Shown: positions 51,375-60,048 of the stretch, piece after piece
Layout of the letters: each line of letters opens with the position of its first letter
Position numbering within the stretch: the stretch's first letter is position 1
Assembly: GCF_928382285.1 (NCBI RefSeq)
Contig: NZ_CAKMSS010000007.1
Coordinates: 1 to 64,000 of the forward strand
DNA from: Rothia nasimurium
Lineage (GTDB): Bacteria; Actinomycetota; Actinomycetes; Actinomycetales; Micrococcaceae
Reading direction: 5' to 3'
DNA length: 64,000 nucleotides
Notes under the pieces: model-generated
What the model was told of the DNA's origin: nothing
The model's input: the letters and a program-made list of their open reading frames with translations, nothing else
Databases searched by the model: none
Made by a program: the position numbers and the translations under genes

Positions 51375-51419
51375 AAGCCGCCTGTGGCGTCCTGATACCA
51401 AGGACGCCGCAGGCGGCTT
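51375..51419 (+). terminator. Strong terminator after clpC
   Basis: A 19-bp stem with one wobble (51375-51393 with 51401-51419) is followed by TTTGTGTTG. Both arms contain the GGACGCC/GGCGTCC word. Confidence 0.85.
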
Positions 51420-51754
51420 TGTGTTGCGCTGGTAGGTTCGTGATGCTTCTGTGATGGCTCTTGATAAATGTAACCAAAGCTTGACCAAGTTTTCAGCTTG
51501 TGCCCAGCTCTTTAAGGCTTGCGCTCAAGGCTGGCTTGCCATACTTGAGTCATACGGTTCGACAGAGCCCCTGAAGACTCAAAGCCCCGGTGTGTGGGGC
51601 TACTTTAGGACAAGAAGACTCTTGTGTGTATGTGTGTGTAATGATGTAAATCAGCTCTCGCACCGCTTAGCGGTCGGGGGCTGATTTATTGCTTAAGGGC
51701 CTCTGTGTCTCATGCGGCTTTGGCCCAGAGTAGGCCGGGCAGTAGCCTTGAGGA
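51420..51754. other. Gene-free stretch with several hairpins, candidate small RNA
   Basis: No protein family is recognisable, and an open frame at 51451-51684 has no ribosome site. GCTTG recurs at 51479, 51496, 51517 and 51534 (spacings 17, 21, 17). Two adjacent stems follow: TTGAGTC/GACTCAA (51545-51551, 51576-51582) and AGCCCC/GGGGCT (51583-51588, 51596-51601, then ACTTTAGG). A further stem AAATCAGC/GCTGATTT (51648-51655, 51680-51687) precedes TATTGCTTAA. A structured non-coding RNA is possible. No promoter is clear. Confidence 0.35.
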
Positions 51755-52261
51755 ATGACTGATGTGACCGTCCGCCCCGCTACCGTGCACGATGTGCCCG
51801 CTATTCAGAGCCTGGTGCGCCCCCTGGCCCTTGAAGGAATCCTGCTTGATAAAGAGGCGGTGGCCTACTACGAGGCTATCCAGGAGTTCCTCATTGTTGA
51901 GGACGCCGCCGGGCAGGTTCTCGGCTGCGGGGCCCTGCACGTGATGTGGCAGAATATCGCTGAAATTAGGACGCTGGCGGCAGCTCCTGCTGCGCGCGGT
52001 CGGGGAGTGGGGCACGCCCTGGTGGCCGCTCTGGTGGAGCGGGCCCGGCGGCTGGGCGTAGCCAGTGTTTTTTGCCTGACCTTTGAGGTGGATTTCTTCA
52101 AGCGCCAGGGGTTTAGGGTGATGGAGAACCAGGATCAGATTGACCCTGAGACTTTTATGGAGCTGCTGCGGTCGCACGATGAGGGTGTGGCTGAGTTTCT
52201 TGACCTTGCCCGGGTGAAGCCCAATACGCTGGGAAATACCCGGATGATTCTGGAAATCTAG
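51755..52261 (+). CDS. argA: Amino-acid N-acetyltransferase (ArgA type)
   Basis: A GNAT enzyme expected to acetylate glutamate, the first step of arginine synthesis, as in the short actinobacterial ArgA. The 168-residue protein has VTVRPATVHDVPAIQSLV at the start, the acetyl-CoA loop APAARGRGVGHALVAAL near residues 76-92, and FEVDFFKRQGF. The tail NTLGNTRMILEI fits the short ArgA group. A TAGCCT box (51743-51748) ends 6 nt before ATG 51755, so a leaderless mRNA is likely, although TTGAGGA could also act as a ribosome site. Confidence 0.85.
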   Translation: MTDVTVRPATVHDVPAIQSLVRPLALEGILLDKEAVAYYEAIQEFLIVEDAAGQVLGCGALHVMWQNIAEIRTLAAAPAARGRGVGHALVAALVERARRLGVASVFCLTFEVDFFKRQGFRVMENQDQIDPETFMELLRSHDEGVAEFLDLARVKPNTLGNTRMILEI

Positions 52262-52351
52262 GGGGCTGGGCTGGAGGTTTTCCTTCTGCAGGTCTGGAAT
52301 ATGCCCGGCTTTTAAGGTAATCTAGTTCACAACTTCTGAAAGGTGTGAACC

Positions 52352-52909
52352 ATGAATCATCAGGATTTGCAAGGAACATACCGTCAGAAAAAGCGACCCG
52401 GCATCGTTGCCGGCGCCGCACTCGGCTTGAGCCTTTTGCTCGCCGTTGCTGCCTCGTTTTTCCTGGCGGGAACTTCAACTTTAGGGCGCTCACCGAGCAG
52501 TGAGCCTATTGAACACATTACGGTGACCCGTAAGGCAGCAGTACCCGGCTATTCCGACGCCCAGTGCTGGCAGGCTTTCACCCGCGTGGCCGAAACGAAT
52601 ATTCTGGGCAAGGAGCTTCTGGCCCATAAGTTCTCCGTTATCTGGTGCGCGAAGGACGGCGGCATCGTCTACCAGCAGGACGCCACCACGGTTGACTACG
52701 AGGGCCCTAACATGCGCTCAGACCCGCCTGCTAACCCCGACTATTCACTGGCCTATGAGCTGGATTCCCTTGAGTCATACCGCACGGTTATTGGCCGCAT
52801 GGTGAATAACAGTAGTGGCCTGCCGAGCTACGGTTTTGAACGGTGTGTGGCCTTTACCCTCGACGCTGAGGGTACAGCGGAAGGAGAGCTCTCGTGCGTT
52901 CCCAACTAG
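52352..52909 (+). CDS. Membrane-anchored exported protein A1 of a duplicated cassette
   Basis: A 185-residue protein: a short basic cytoplasmic tail, one membrane helix (IVAGAALGLSLLLAVAASFF, about residues 18-40), and an exported domain with four cysteines. Two motifs recur in its paralogue at 53249: SDAQCWQA...ILGKELLA..FSVIWC, and SYGFERCVAFTLDAEGTAEGELSC at the C-terminus. The four Cys probably form two disulfides outside the cell. No family is recognised. ATG 52352 has GAAAGGTG upstream. It overlaps the next gene by 16 bp. Confidence 0.75.
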   Translation: MNHQDLQGTYRQKKRPGIVAGAALGLSLLLAVAASFFLAGTSTLGRSPSSEPIEHITVTRKAAVPGYSDAQCWQAFTRVAETNILGKELLAHKFSVIWCAKDGGIVYQQDATTVDYEGPNMRSDPPANPDYSLAYELDSLESYRTVIGRMVNNSSGLPSYGFERCVAFTLDAEGTAEGELSCVPN

Positions 52910-53223
52910 ACCTTGATCAGGTACCCGGTACGGTTCTGGCTGAGAACGGTCGCCCGGTCTTTTTGCAGACAGTACCCGGCCTCTTTGCGACCTGGGTTTA
53001 TCCGCTTGCTCTGATTCTGCTTTTGCTGGTGAACCAGCCCCTAGCCCTGTGGCTGGTGCTAGCCGCTGGTGTTTATGCCCACGGGGTGCGCTACCCCAGG
53101 GTCTATGAGGTCTTCTACCCGGTCTACTTCTATCTTTCGGTAGTGCTTGTGGCCCTCCTGCCCGTGGTACACCTGGTGCTTACCCTGGCAACCGGGGTGA
53201 GTGTGACGGACGGGCGTCCCTAG
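52894..53223 (+). CDS. Small membrane protein B1 of a duplicated cassette
   Basis: A 109-residue protein with hydrophobic segments near residues 35-60 and 75-100 (two to three helices). It shares the core YAHGVRYPR and the preceding helix with its paralogue at 53809. It starts at GTG 52894 inside gene A1, with AAGGAGAG upstream, so translation is coupled. No family is recognised. It is probably a membrane partner of A1. Confidence 0.72.
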   Translation: MRSQLDLDQVPGTVLAENGRPVFLQTVPGLFATWVYPLALILLLLVNQPLALWLVLAAGVYAHGVRYPRVYEVFYPVYFYLSVVLVALLPVVHLVLTLATGVSVTDGRP

Positions 53224-53248
53224 CCCCATCGAGAAAGCGAGGAGAACC

Positions 53249-53815
53249 GTGAAAACGAGGCATCACACCATCGTGCTAGGGCGGGTATGTACCGCTGTGC
53301 TGGTTATTCTGCCCCTCTTGCTGGGCTGGCTTGTTTCTAGCCAGCAAATGAAGAACTGGGACCACATGCGGAATAATGACGGTGCGCTACTTGTATCGGT
53401 GAACTCCTGGAGCGTTAGCAACCTGGTGACGGGATCAACCCGCGATAAGATCACCGAAAAAGAAGCGGCCCTTTATGCAGACCATCAGTGCTGGCAGGCG
53501 AGTACCCCGGTGACAGAAGAAAACCTGCTGGGTTCTGACCTGACCACCACGGTTTTCTCACTGGGCTGGTGTACCGACGGCTCTGCCATCACCTATCTGA
53601 GCAACCTCACCTACACCTCATCTAGCTTTTCCCTGCTTGGCGATAACTCGGTCTACGACAGGGAGCCTGAGGTATGGGAAGAAAAGGGTTCGACAGCCCG
53701 GGTATCGGTGGTACGGGAGTTCAACCGCACCAGCCTCAACAGCTATGGCTACACCCGTTGCGTGAACTTCTTCATTGACAGCGAGGGTACCGCAGAAGCG
53801 AGGCTGACATGCTAA
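53249..53815 (+). CDS. Membrane-anchored exported protein A2, paralogue of A1
   Basis: A 188-residue protein with an N-terminal helix (VCTAVLVILPLLLGWLV) and an exported domain. It repeats the A1 motifs: ADHQCWQASTPVTEENLLG...FSLGWC, and SYGYTRCVNFFIDSEGTAEARLTC at the end. All four cysteines align. It is clearly diverged from A1 (about one third identity by eye in the shared parts), so this is an old duplication. It starts at GTG 53249 with GAGGAG upstream, 26 bp after B1. Confidence 0.73.
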   Translation: MKTRHHTIVLGRVCTAVLVILPLLLGWLVSSQQMKNWDHMRNNDGALLVSVNSWSVSNLVTGSTRDKITEKEAALYADHQCWQASTPVTEENLLGSDLTTTVFSLGWCTDGSAITYLSNLTYTSSSFSLLGDNSVYDREPEVWEEKGSTARVSVVREFNRTSLNSYGYTRCVNFFIDSEGTAEARLTC

Positions 53816-54108
53816 AGAGAACAGACACCCACTACGACACCACCGGCCGTCAGGTCTACCTCAACTACCGGCCGGGCTTCTTCGCCCAGCCCTGGTACCC
53901 GGTGCTGGTCTTTGTGCTCCTTATTCCCTCTGCTCAACTCTTGTCCCTTATTCTGCTCATCGCAGGCACATACGCAAACGGGGTGCGCTACCCCCGCCAG
54001 CACGGGGTCTTCAAGCGAGGCTACTTCTTCTTCTCCTTCATTGCTGGAGTGGTTATTCCCTTCGCAGCGATTTTCTGGGGTAGCGCAACGGCCGTGAGCT
54101 TCGGTTAA
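53809..54108 (+). CDS. Small membrane protein B2, paralogue of B1
   Basis: A 99-residue protein with two to three helices (near residues 30-52 and 70-92). It shares YANGVRYPR and the RPGFFAQPWYP segment pattern with B1 (VPGLFATWVYP). ATG 53809 overlaps the end of A2 by 7 bp. Its stop overlaps the mutY stop (convergent, 54105-54108). It completes the order A1-B1-A2-B2. Function unknown. Confidence 0.72.
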   Translation: MLKRTDTHYDTTGRQVYLNYRPGFFAQPWYPVLVFVLLIPSAQLLSLILLIAGTYANGVRYPRQHGVFKRGYFFFSFIAGVVIPFAAIFWGSATAVSFG

Positions 54109-55070
54109 AGGCTGACCCTGCCGCCCTCAACCTGCCGGGCGAGGCCGTCCGCCAGGAGCCCCGAGAAACAGCGCTCAACCTGCTCCGGCGGGGGAGTGAG
54201 CGCCCGCAGCTTCGCAACAGCAGGAACAAGACCCTCGGGAACAACCATATCTACCCGCCCCACACTGGTCAGCAGCTGGTCCGGCACCGGCTCCTGGGCG
54301 GCGCGCAGCACGCCCATCATGGCACCCCGCAACTGGCGGTCGGTACCGGCCCAAGCCTGGCCCTTAGGCACATAGTCGGCCTCGGGGCATCCTGCCGCAA
54401 CCCAGGCACAGGAATCCACCACCGGGCAGCGCTCGCAGCTCGGGGCTTTAGCGGTACAGATGAGCGCTCCCAGCTCCATGACCGAGACATTCCACAGGCA
54501 GGACGTCGCCAGGTCAGCGGGCATGAGCTCGTCAGCTAAACGGGTTTCGGCTGCTGTGAGTGCCTTAGACGGCAGCGCCTTGCCCGAGATAAGGCGGGCA
54601 TGGACCCGGCGAATATTAGTATCAATCACCGTGGCCCGCGCCCCAAAGGCAAACACAGATATAGCCGCAGCGGTATATGAACCTACACCGGGTAAAGCCA
54701 GCAGCTCCTCGTAGCTGCCGGGTACCTGGCCACCGTGCTTCTGAACGATAGCCTGGGCCGCAGCATGCAGCCGCAGGGCTCGGCGGGGGTAGCCCAGGCG
54801 TCCCCAGGCACGCACAGCTTCACCGGAATCCTCAGCCGCCAAATCAGCGGGAGTAGGCCAGCGCTCCAACCAGGTTTCCCACACCGGTAAGACCCGCTTG
54901 ACCGGAGTCTGTTGCAGCATAAACTCGCTAACCATCACCTCCCAGGGCGTATTACTCCCGGTACGCCAGGGCAAATCGCGGCGGTGCTCCAGGTACCACC
55001 CGTTAATCTCGGTGTGCAGGTTTTCAAGTTCCTGGGGAGTGAGCTGGCTCAGCGGCAAAGTAAAAGACAC
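54105..55070 (-). CDS. mutY: A/G-specific adenine glycosylase
   Basis: Removes adenine mispaired with 8-oxoguanine. The 321-residue protein shows catalytic Glu49 (SEFMLQQTPV), the helix-hairpin-helix LPGVGSYTAAAI near residues 126-137, catalytic Asp150 (VIDTNIRRV), and a C-x6-C-x2-C-x5-C iron-sulfur cluster (Cys205, 212, 215, 221). The C-terminal NUDIX-like 8-oxoG domain appears short or absent, as in many actinobacterial forms. It starts at GTG 55070, where TAGAGT (55082-55077) ends 6 nt before, so it is probably leaderless. It converges on the B2 gene with overlapping stops. Confidence 0.93.
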   Translation of the reverse strand: MSFTLPLSQLTPQELENLHTEINGWYLEHRRDLPWRTGSNTPWEVMVSEFMLQQTPVKRVLPVWETWLERWPTPADLAAEDSGEAVRAWGRLGYPRRALRLHAAAQAIVQKHGGQVPGSYEELLALPGVGSYTAAAISVFAFGARATVIDTNIRRVHARLISGKALPSKALTAAETRLADELMPADLATSCLWNVSVMELGALICTAKAPSCERCPVVDSCAWVAAGCPEADYVPKGQAWAGTDRQLRGAMMGVLRAAQEPVPDQLLTSVGRVDMVVPEGLVPAVAKLRALTPPPEQVERCFSGLLADGLARQVEGGRVSL

Positions 55071-55156
55071 TCCAACACTCTAAAACACCTGTAACCAGGA
55101 GGACGAACACAGCCCAAAAGTTCCGCAGGTGGCATAGAAAAAGGTACTCTAGATGT

Positions 55157-55951
55157 ATGTCTGAAAACGTTGATTCACAGGTGGAAGAAGTCTCACCCGA
55201 GGTCTACCGCCGCCGCCGCATTGTTGCCGTCCTCATCCTGGTCCTTGTCCTGCTCCTCATTATCGGCCTCATCAGCTGGTTAGCAGGTCGCGGTAACAGC
55301 TCCGACAACGCAACCGCCACCGCAAGTACCTCCACCAGCGCTGAAGCCTTCAGCGACTTTAGTCAGCGCGCTACCGAATCAGCGACCCCCTCAGAAAGCG
55401 CTGAGCCCAGCGACTCCGCAAGCGCCAGCGAATCAGTATCAGCCGACGCAAGTGAATCAGCCGCCGCCAGCGCAGAGGCTACCGAATCAGCCGAGCCCAC
55501 CGCGTCCGCTGAGCCTAGCGAATCAGCTGAACCCACTGAGTCCGCCTCACCCACCGAGGTTGTTGCGGCCGCCTGCACCGCAGCCGACCTGCAGGTAAGC
55601 CTGACTGCCGACCGCAACAGCTACGCAGCGGGCCAGAACCCTGCCCTGGCCGTTACCTACACCAACACCTCGGGTAACCCCTGCATCGTGACCGGCGGTG
55701 CCAACAACGTAGACGTTAACATCACCTCCGGCCCCGCCCAGGTCTACAACTACGCCCAGTGCTACGCCAACCCCGTCGAAGACGCTGAAGTTGCCGCAGG
55801 TGCCACCAACACCACCGCCCTGACCTGGAACCGCTCCCTCAACGTCCTGGGCTGCAACACCTCAGCAACCATCCAGCCCGGCTACTACTGGGCAACCGCA
55901 ACCGTCAACGGCGTGACCTCACAGCCCGTCCGTATCATCGTCACCGGCTAA
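55157..55951 (+). CDS. Membrane-anchored surface protein with Ser/Ala/Glu-rich stalk
   Basis: A 264-residue protein: a basic cytoplasmic tail (YRRRR), a membrane helix (IVAVLILVLVLLLIIGLISWL, residues about 22-42), then about 90 residues of low-complexity Ser/Ala/Glu/Pro repeats (ESAEPTESASP type), then an exported Ig-like domain of about 120 residues with four cysteines (AACTAADLQVSLTADRNSYA to the VTG end). The domain resembles actinobacterial DUF4232-like modules, a weak call. It probably stands off the membrane through the cell wall. A TACTCT box (55145-55150) ends 6 nt before ATG 55157, suggesting a leaderless mRNA. Confidence 0.72.
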   Translation: MSENVDSQVEEVSPEVYRRRRIVAVLILVLVLLLIIGLISWLAGRGNSSDNATATASTSTSAEAFSDFSQRATESATPSESAEPSDSASASESVSADASESAAASAEATESAEPTASAEPSESAEPTESASPTEVVAAACTAADLQVSLTADRNSYAAGQNPALAVTYTNTSGNPCIVTGGANNVDVNITSGPAQVYNYAQCYANPVEDAEVAAGATNTTALTWNRSLNVLGCNTSATIQPGYYWATATVNGVTSQPVRIIVTG

Positions 55952-56047
55952 GAACCTTAGCCTCACAGACCGCTACTGCCCCGGCCCGCCCTGCGCATGC
56001 CGGGGCGGTGCCGTTCCCGGGCTAAGCTGTGCACTAAAATTGGTGGA

Positions 56048-57115
56048 GTGCTAACGGTTTATAGTGAATCTCTGCTGAAAACAATCGCCCAAATCGCCCC
56101 CGGTACCGAACTCCGCGAGGGCCTGGAACGAATCTTGCGCGGCCGCACCGGTGCGCTGATCGTGCTGGGCAGCGATAAGACCGTAGCGCAGATGTCGTCG
56201 GGCGGGTTTGCTATCAACACCGAATTCTCTGCCACCCGCGTGCGGGAGCTCGCCAAGATGGACGGCGCGATTGTTTGCGACAAGGACGCTTCCACCCTGC
56301 TGGCGGCAGGAGTGCAGCTGCTACCCGACCCGTCCATCGATACCAATGAGTCGGGTACCCGCCACCGCACCGCAGAACGTGTGGCAAAACAAACCGGCTT
56401 CCCCGTCATCGCGGTGAGCGCGTCTATGTCCCTGATTTCGGTCTATACCGAGGGAATCCGTTACACGGTTGAAGACACCCAGTCGCTCATGAATCGCGCT
56501 AACCAAGCGATTCGTACCCTCAATAGCTACACCGAACGCCTAGAACAGGTGCTCCACCAGCTCTCTTCCCTAGAAATCGAAGCCAACGTAACCCTGCGCG
56601 ATGTAGCCAGCACCCTACAGCGCATGGAAATGGTTCGCAGAATCACCGTAGAGGCGGGCCACTACGTGGTGGAGCTGGGCAACGTGGGCCGCCTGGTTGC
56701 TCTGCAGCTTGAAGAACTGACCACCCACGACCTGCCCGCCACCTGGGTCGTCTTGCGCGATTACCTGCCCGCAGACACCAGCCCCGAAGACCTCCAGGCT
56801 GCTGTGGACGCTCTGGCCCAGCTTGACGATAAGGAAATCGTTGACCCCCTGACCATCGCCCGCACCGCAGGGTTGGGTGAGGAACTGGACGCCCCGCTCC
56901 ACCCCCACGGGCACCGCCTACTGGCCGGTATCAAGTCCATGCCGGGGGCGGTCGCTGACCGCCTGATCGACCGCTTTGACGGCCTACAGTCGCTGATGGC
57001 TGCCAGCCTCGATGACCTGCGGGCCGTTGAGGGCATCGGTGAACAGCGCGCTCGCGTGATTCGAGAATCCCTCTCTCGCATGGCCGAAAGCTCGCTCTTA
57101 GAGAGATTTATGTAG
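56048..57115 (+). CDS. disA: Diadenylate cyclase DisA
   Basis: Makes cyclic di-AMP from two ATP and scans DNA for branched structures. The 355-residue protein has the DAC domain with the catalytic DGA at 72-74 and RHR at 105-107 (GTRHRTAERVAKQ), a long linker helix, and a C-terminal helix-hairpin-helix (LRAVEGIGEQRARVIRESL). I chose GTG 56048, since TAAAAT (56035-56040) ends 7 nt before it and the family N-terminus starts there. The in-frame ATG at 55997 precedes that promoter. It is followed after 51 bp by radA, a functional partner known to restrain DisA in other bacteria. Confidence 0.94.
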   Translation: MLTVYSESLLKTIAQIAPGTELREGLERILRGRTGALIVLGSDKTVAQMSSGGFAINTEFSATRVRELAKMDGAIVCDKDASTLLAAGVQLLPDPSIDTNESGTRHRTAERVAKQTGFPVIAVSASMSLISVYTEGIRYTVEDTQSLMNRANQAIRTLNSYTERLEQVLHQLSSLEIEANVTLRDVASTLQRMEMVRRITVEAGHYVVELGNVGRLVALQLEELTTHDLPATWVVLRDYLPADTSPEDLQAAVDALAQLDDKEIVDPLTIARTAGLGEELDAPLHPHGHRLLAGIKSMPGAVADRLIDRFDGLQSLMAASLDDLRAVEGIGEQRARVIRESLSRMAESSLLERFM

Positions 57116-57166
57116 GCTTTAGCTGGCAGCGCTTAAAGTGTCAGCCACCGGCCTTATGCTGTTGAT

Positions 57167-58570
57167 ATGGCTACCCGTAAAACAACCCGCTCACGCTCCG
57201 CTAACGCCTACCGCTGCACCGAATGCGGTTGGACCACCGCTAAATGGGTGGGGCGTTGCGGCGAATGTCAGTCCTGGGGCACCGTAGAAGAAGCTGTCGG
57301 GCCGGTTGCCGCGAAAACCACCGTGGCATCGAGCGTGCAGGCGCCCGCCCAGCCCATTGGGCGGGTTGATTCCACCGTGGCCCAGTACATGAGCACCTGC
57401 AACCCGGAGTTCGACCGTGTCTTAGGCGGCGGTCTGGTGCCGGGGGCAGTAATTCTTATGGCCGGTGAACCCGGCGTCGGCAAATCCACCCTGCTGCTCG
57501 ATGTAGCCGCTACCTTTGCCCGCGGCGAGTCAACGGGAAAGCCCCACAACGTCCTGTATGTGACCGGCGAAGAATCAGCCGCCCAGGTCAAGCTCCGCGC
57601 CGACCGCATCGGGGCTCTGGCCGATACCCTCTACCTGACCAGCGAAACCGATCTCGGCACCGCCCTGGCCCATATCGAACAGGTCAACCCCGACCTACTG
57701 ATTGTGGACTCGGTACAGACCCTGGCCTCATCCGAGGTCGAGGGGAGCGCCGGTGGCGTCACCCAGGTGCGAGAGGTGGCCGCCTCGCTGATTGCTGCCG
57801 CTAAACGCCGCAATATGTGCACCCTGTTAGTGGGCCACGTGACCAAGGAGGGCACTATCGCTGGCCCCCGCCTGCTGGAGCACCTGGTCGATGTGGTCTG
57901 CCAGTTCGAGGGCGATAAACACACCCCTATCCGTATGCTGCGGGCTATCAAGAACCGCTTTGGCCCCACCGACGAGGTGGGCTGTTTCGATATGCACGAG
58001 GACGGCATCGCCCCCGTCACCGACCCTTCGGGCCTCTTTGTCTCCCGCACCCCGCACCCGGTCTCGGGCACCTGCGTTACCGTCACCATGGAGGGCCGCC
58101 GCCCCCTGCTCGCCGAGGTTCAGGCTCTGCTCGACACCAGTGCCACCCCGCAGCCCCGAAGAACCACCAGCGGCCTCGACAGCTCTCGTATATCTATGCT
58201 GCTGGCTGTGCTCCAGAAGCGGGCCGGGTTCAACGTGGGCAAGCTAGACTGCTATATCTCAACGGTGGGCGGGGCTAAGATTTCTGAGCCGTCCGCCGAC
58301 CTGGCCTGCGTCATCGCCCTGGCCTCCGCCGCCCAAGATAAGCCCCTGCCCCGCAAGCTGGCGGTCTTTGGCGAAGTCGGTCTCGCGGGTGAGGTACGAG
58401 CTGTTCCCGGCATCCGCCAGCGTATCGCCGAGGTCGGGAGGCTGGGCTTTACCCACGTGATTGTGCCTGCCTCACCGGCCGGTGTGGGTGATGTACCCGC
58501 CGGGGTGTCGGTACGCGAGGTCGCCTCACTGGGGGAGGCTCTGGCCCTGCTCTTCCCCGGCCAGGGCTAG
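57167..58570 (+). CDS. radA: DNA repair protein RadA
   Basis: A RecA-like, DnaB-type helicase that promotes branch migration in recombination. The 467-residue protein has a four-Cys zinc finger (Cys17, 20, 31, 34), a P-loop GEPGVGKST near residue 102, the RadA signature KNRFG at 262-266, and a C-terminal Lon-protease-like domain (SRISMLLAVLQKRAGF on to the end). TATGCT (57155-57160) ends 6 nt before ATG 57167, so it is probably leaderless. Its stop overlaps the stop of the convergent exporter gene by 3 bp (CTAG). Confidence 0.95.
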   Translation: MATRKTTRSRSANAYRCTECGWTTAKWVGRCGECQSWGTVEEAVGPVAAKTTVASSVQAPAQPIGRVDSTVAQYMSTCNPEFDRVLGGGLVPGAVILMAGEPGVGKSTLLLDVAATFARGESTGKPHNVLYVTGEESAAQVKLRADRIGALADTLYLTSETDLGTALAHIEQVNPDLLIVDSVQTLASSEVEGSAGGVTQVREVAASLIAAAKRRNMCTLLVGHVTKEGTIAGPRLLEHLVDVVCQFEGDKHTPIRMLRAIKNRFGPTDEVGCFDMHEDGIAPVTDPSGLFVSRTPHPVSGTCVTVTMEGRRPLLAEVQALLDTSATPQPRRTTSGLDSSRISMLLAVLQKRAGFNVGKLDCYISTVGGAKISEPSADLACVIALASAAQDKPLPRKLAVFGEVGLAGEVRAVPGIRQRIAEVGRLGFTHVIVPASPAGVGDVPAGVSVREVASLGEALALLFPGQG

Positions 58571-60048
58571 TCGCCCTTCTCCTTCTTGAGGTTCTGCTCG
58601 ATTACGGTCAGCTGGGCTGTGTTCAGGGCCTGCTGCTTCTCAACCCTAGCGGCGCTGTCGAGCATCTGGGCGGACGCGTCCGCCCCGGTTCCCGCAGGCG
58701 GTACGGCAGGCATACTGCGGGGGTCGCGTACCGAGGCTTCGCGAATCTCCCGAATGGGGGCGCGGTCTTTTGCGCGAAGAACCGTGGTGAGCTGACGGGT
58801 ATCGTCCCGGTGCTTCTGCTCCACCCGCTGCCGTTGGGAACCCTGCTGACCACCGGCGTCCGCATCAGCCTGCACCGGGAGCATCGTAGTGGTGGGGGCG
58901 TGCTCCGTCATGGAATCACCCAGGGGCACCAGCATATCGACCGCCTGCTGGTGGGTCAGGCCCGAAGCCTCCAAAAGGTCGACCACCAGAGGGCGGAGCA
59001 TCAGCACCAGGGCCTCAGCCTCCATGGTGCGCACACCCATCATGTGCGGCTCCAGGCGACCAGCCAGATGTGAGAGATCACGGCGGGCCTTCATCTTCCG
59101 CTCGGTACGGACGTCCGCATCGGGGGCAGACATACCCTCACCCAGCGCCTCCACCGCGTCACCAATACTCTTGAGCGCCTCAGCGATAGAGGTGATAGCC
59201 TCTTGCGAAATATGCACGTTATTGATGGTTGAAGCGAGTCGGCGGTTAAGCACCCGGGTGTTGCGGATAGCGTAGTCAATCTTGCTCAGAGCCTGTGAGT
59301 AACGGTCGAGTTCCTTCATATGAGACCGGCCAGTCCAGGCCAGCTGGGCCATGCCCTTTGAGGTAATAATGTCCTTCTCACAGGTGTTATAGAGAGGCTG
59401 TAGACGACGGGCGGACGCCAGGGCATGCCAGGCCTCCTTGCCGTCGTAGTGCTCCATCGCCTCACCGGCATCGCGGAAGACCGCAGCAAAAGCCCCCATC
59501 ATCGTGCGGGCATTCTCACGCGGGATGCGACGCGGGTCTTTAGGGAAGAGGAACATGAGCAAGAAAGCGCACAGGCCACCGACAATACCGTCTAGGCTTC
59601 GGGCAAAAGGCCCGTCAACATTCGGCGGGAGCAAGACCACCAGGCAGGACTGCAGACCCATCTGAATCGTGAAAATAATACCGTTATCCAAAAAACGGGC
59701 CAGCATAATAGACAGGAACATCACAAGCCCTGCCTGCCAGATGCCCCGACCCAGGGCCAGCATCATCATGTCACCCATCAAGATACCCAGGGTCACACCA
59801 AACGACACCTCAAGGATGCGGCGGGCGTGGGTAGCGCCGGTGATATAACCCAGAGAAACAATGGCAGCGGTTGCCGCAAAAATCGGTTCGGTATGCCCCA
59901 GCACCTTCTCCGCAAAAAGATAGGCCCCGATACCCGAGACCACAATCTGAAGAGACTGGAAAAAGCCGTCCTTCATACGCTGCCAGCCCAGGCGACTATG
60001 ATCCTGAGCTCGCTTCTTTAAACTTTTAACCTGCTGACCAAAACCCAT
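58567..60048 (-). CDS. FUSC / aromatic-acid-exporter family membrane protein
   Basis: A 493-residue protein of the FUSC/ArAE type. The first about 170 residues hold six helices (ATAAIVSLGYITGATHARRILEV is a family-like segment). A long cytoplasmic helical region follows (LHALASARRLQPLYNTCEKDI and onwards), with a charged, disordered C-terminus. Relatives are thought to export small organic acids, and the substrate here is unknown. I chose ATG 60048 because TAGAAT (60061-60056) ends 7 nt before it. ATG 60057 would overlap that -10 box. It is divergent from pstS. Confidence 0.82.
   Translation of the reverse strand: MGFGQQVKSLKKRAQDHSRLGWQRMKDGFFQSLQIVVSGIGAYLFAEKVLGHTEPIFAATAAIVSLGYITGATHARRILEVSFGVTLGILMGDMMMLALGRGIWQAGLVMFLSIMLARFLDNGIIFTIQMGLQSCLVVLLPPNVDGPFARSLDGIVGGLCAFLLMFLFPKDPRRIPRENARTMMGAFAAVFRDAGEAMEHYDGKEAWHALASARRLQPLYNTCEKDIITSKGMAQLAWTGRSHMKELDRYSQALSKIDYAIRNTRVLNRRLASTINNVHISQEAITSIAEALKSIGDAVEALGEGMSAPDADVRTERKMKARRDLSHLAGRLEPHMMGVRTMEAEALVLMLRPLVVDLLEASGLTHQQAVDMLVPLGDSMTEHAPTTTMLPVQADADAGGQQGSQRQRVEQKHRDDTRQLTTVLRAKDRAPIREIREASVRDPRSMPAVPPAGTGADASAQMLDSAARVEKQQALNTAQLTVIEQNLKKEKGD

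Noticed and set aside
51451-51684. 77-codon + strand frame downstream of clpC
   Set aside because: No ribosome site, odd repeated Leu/Cys composition, and it runs through several hairpins, so a non-coding element is more likely.
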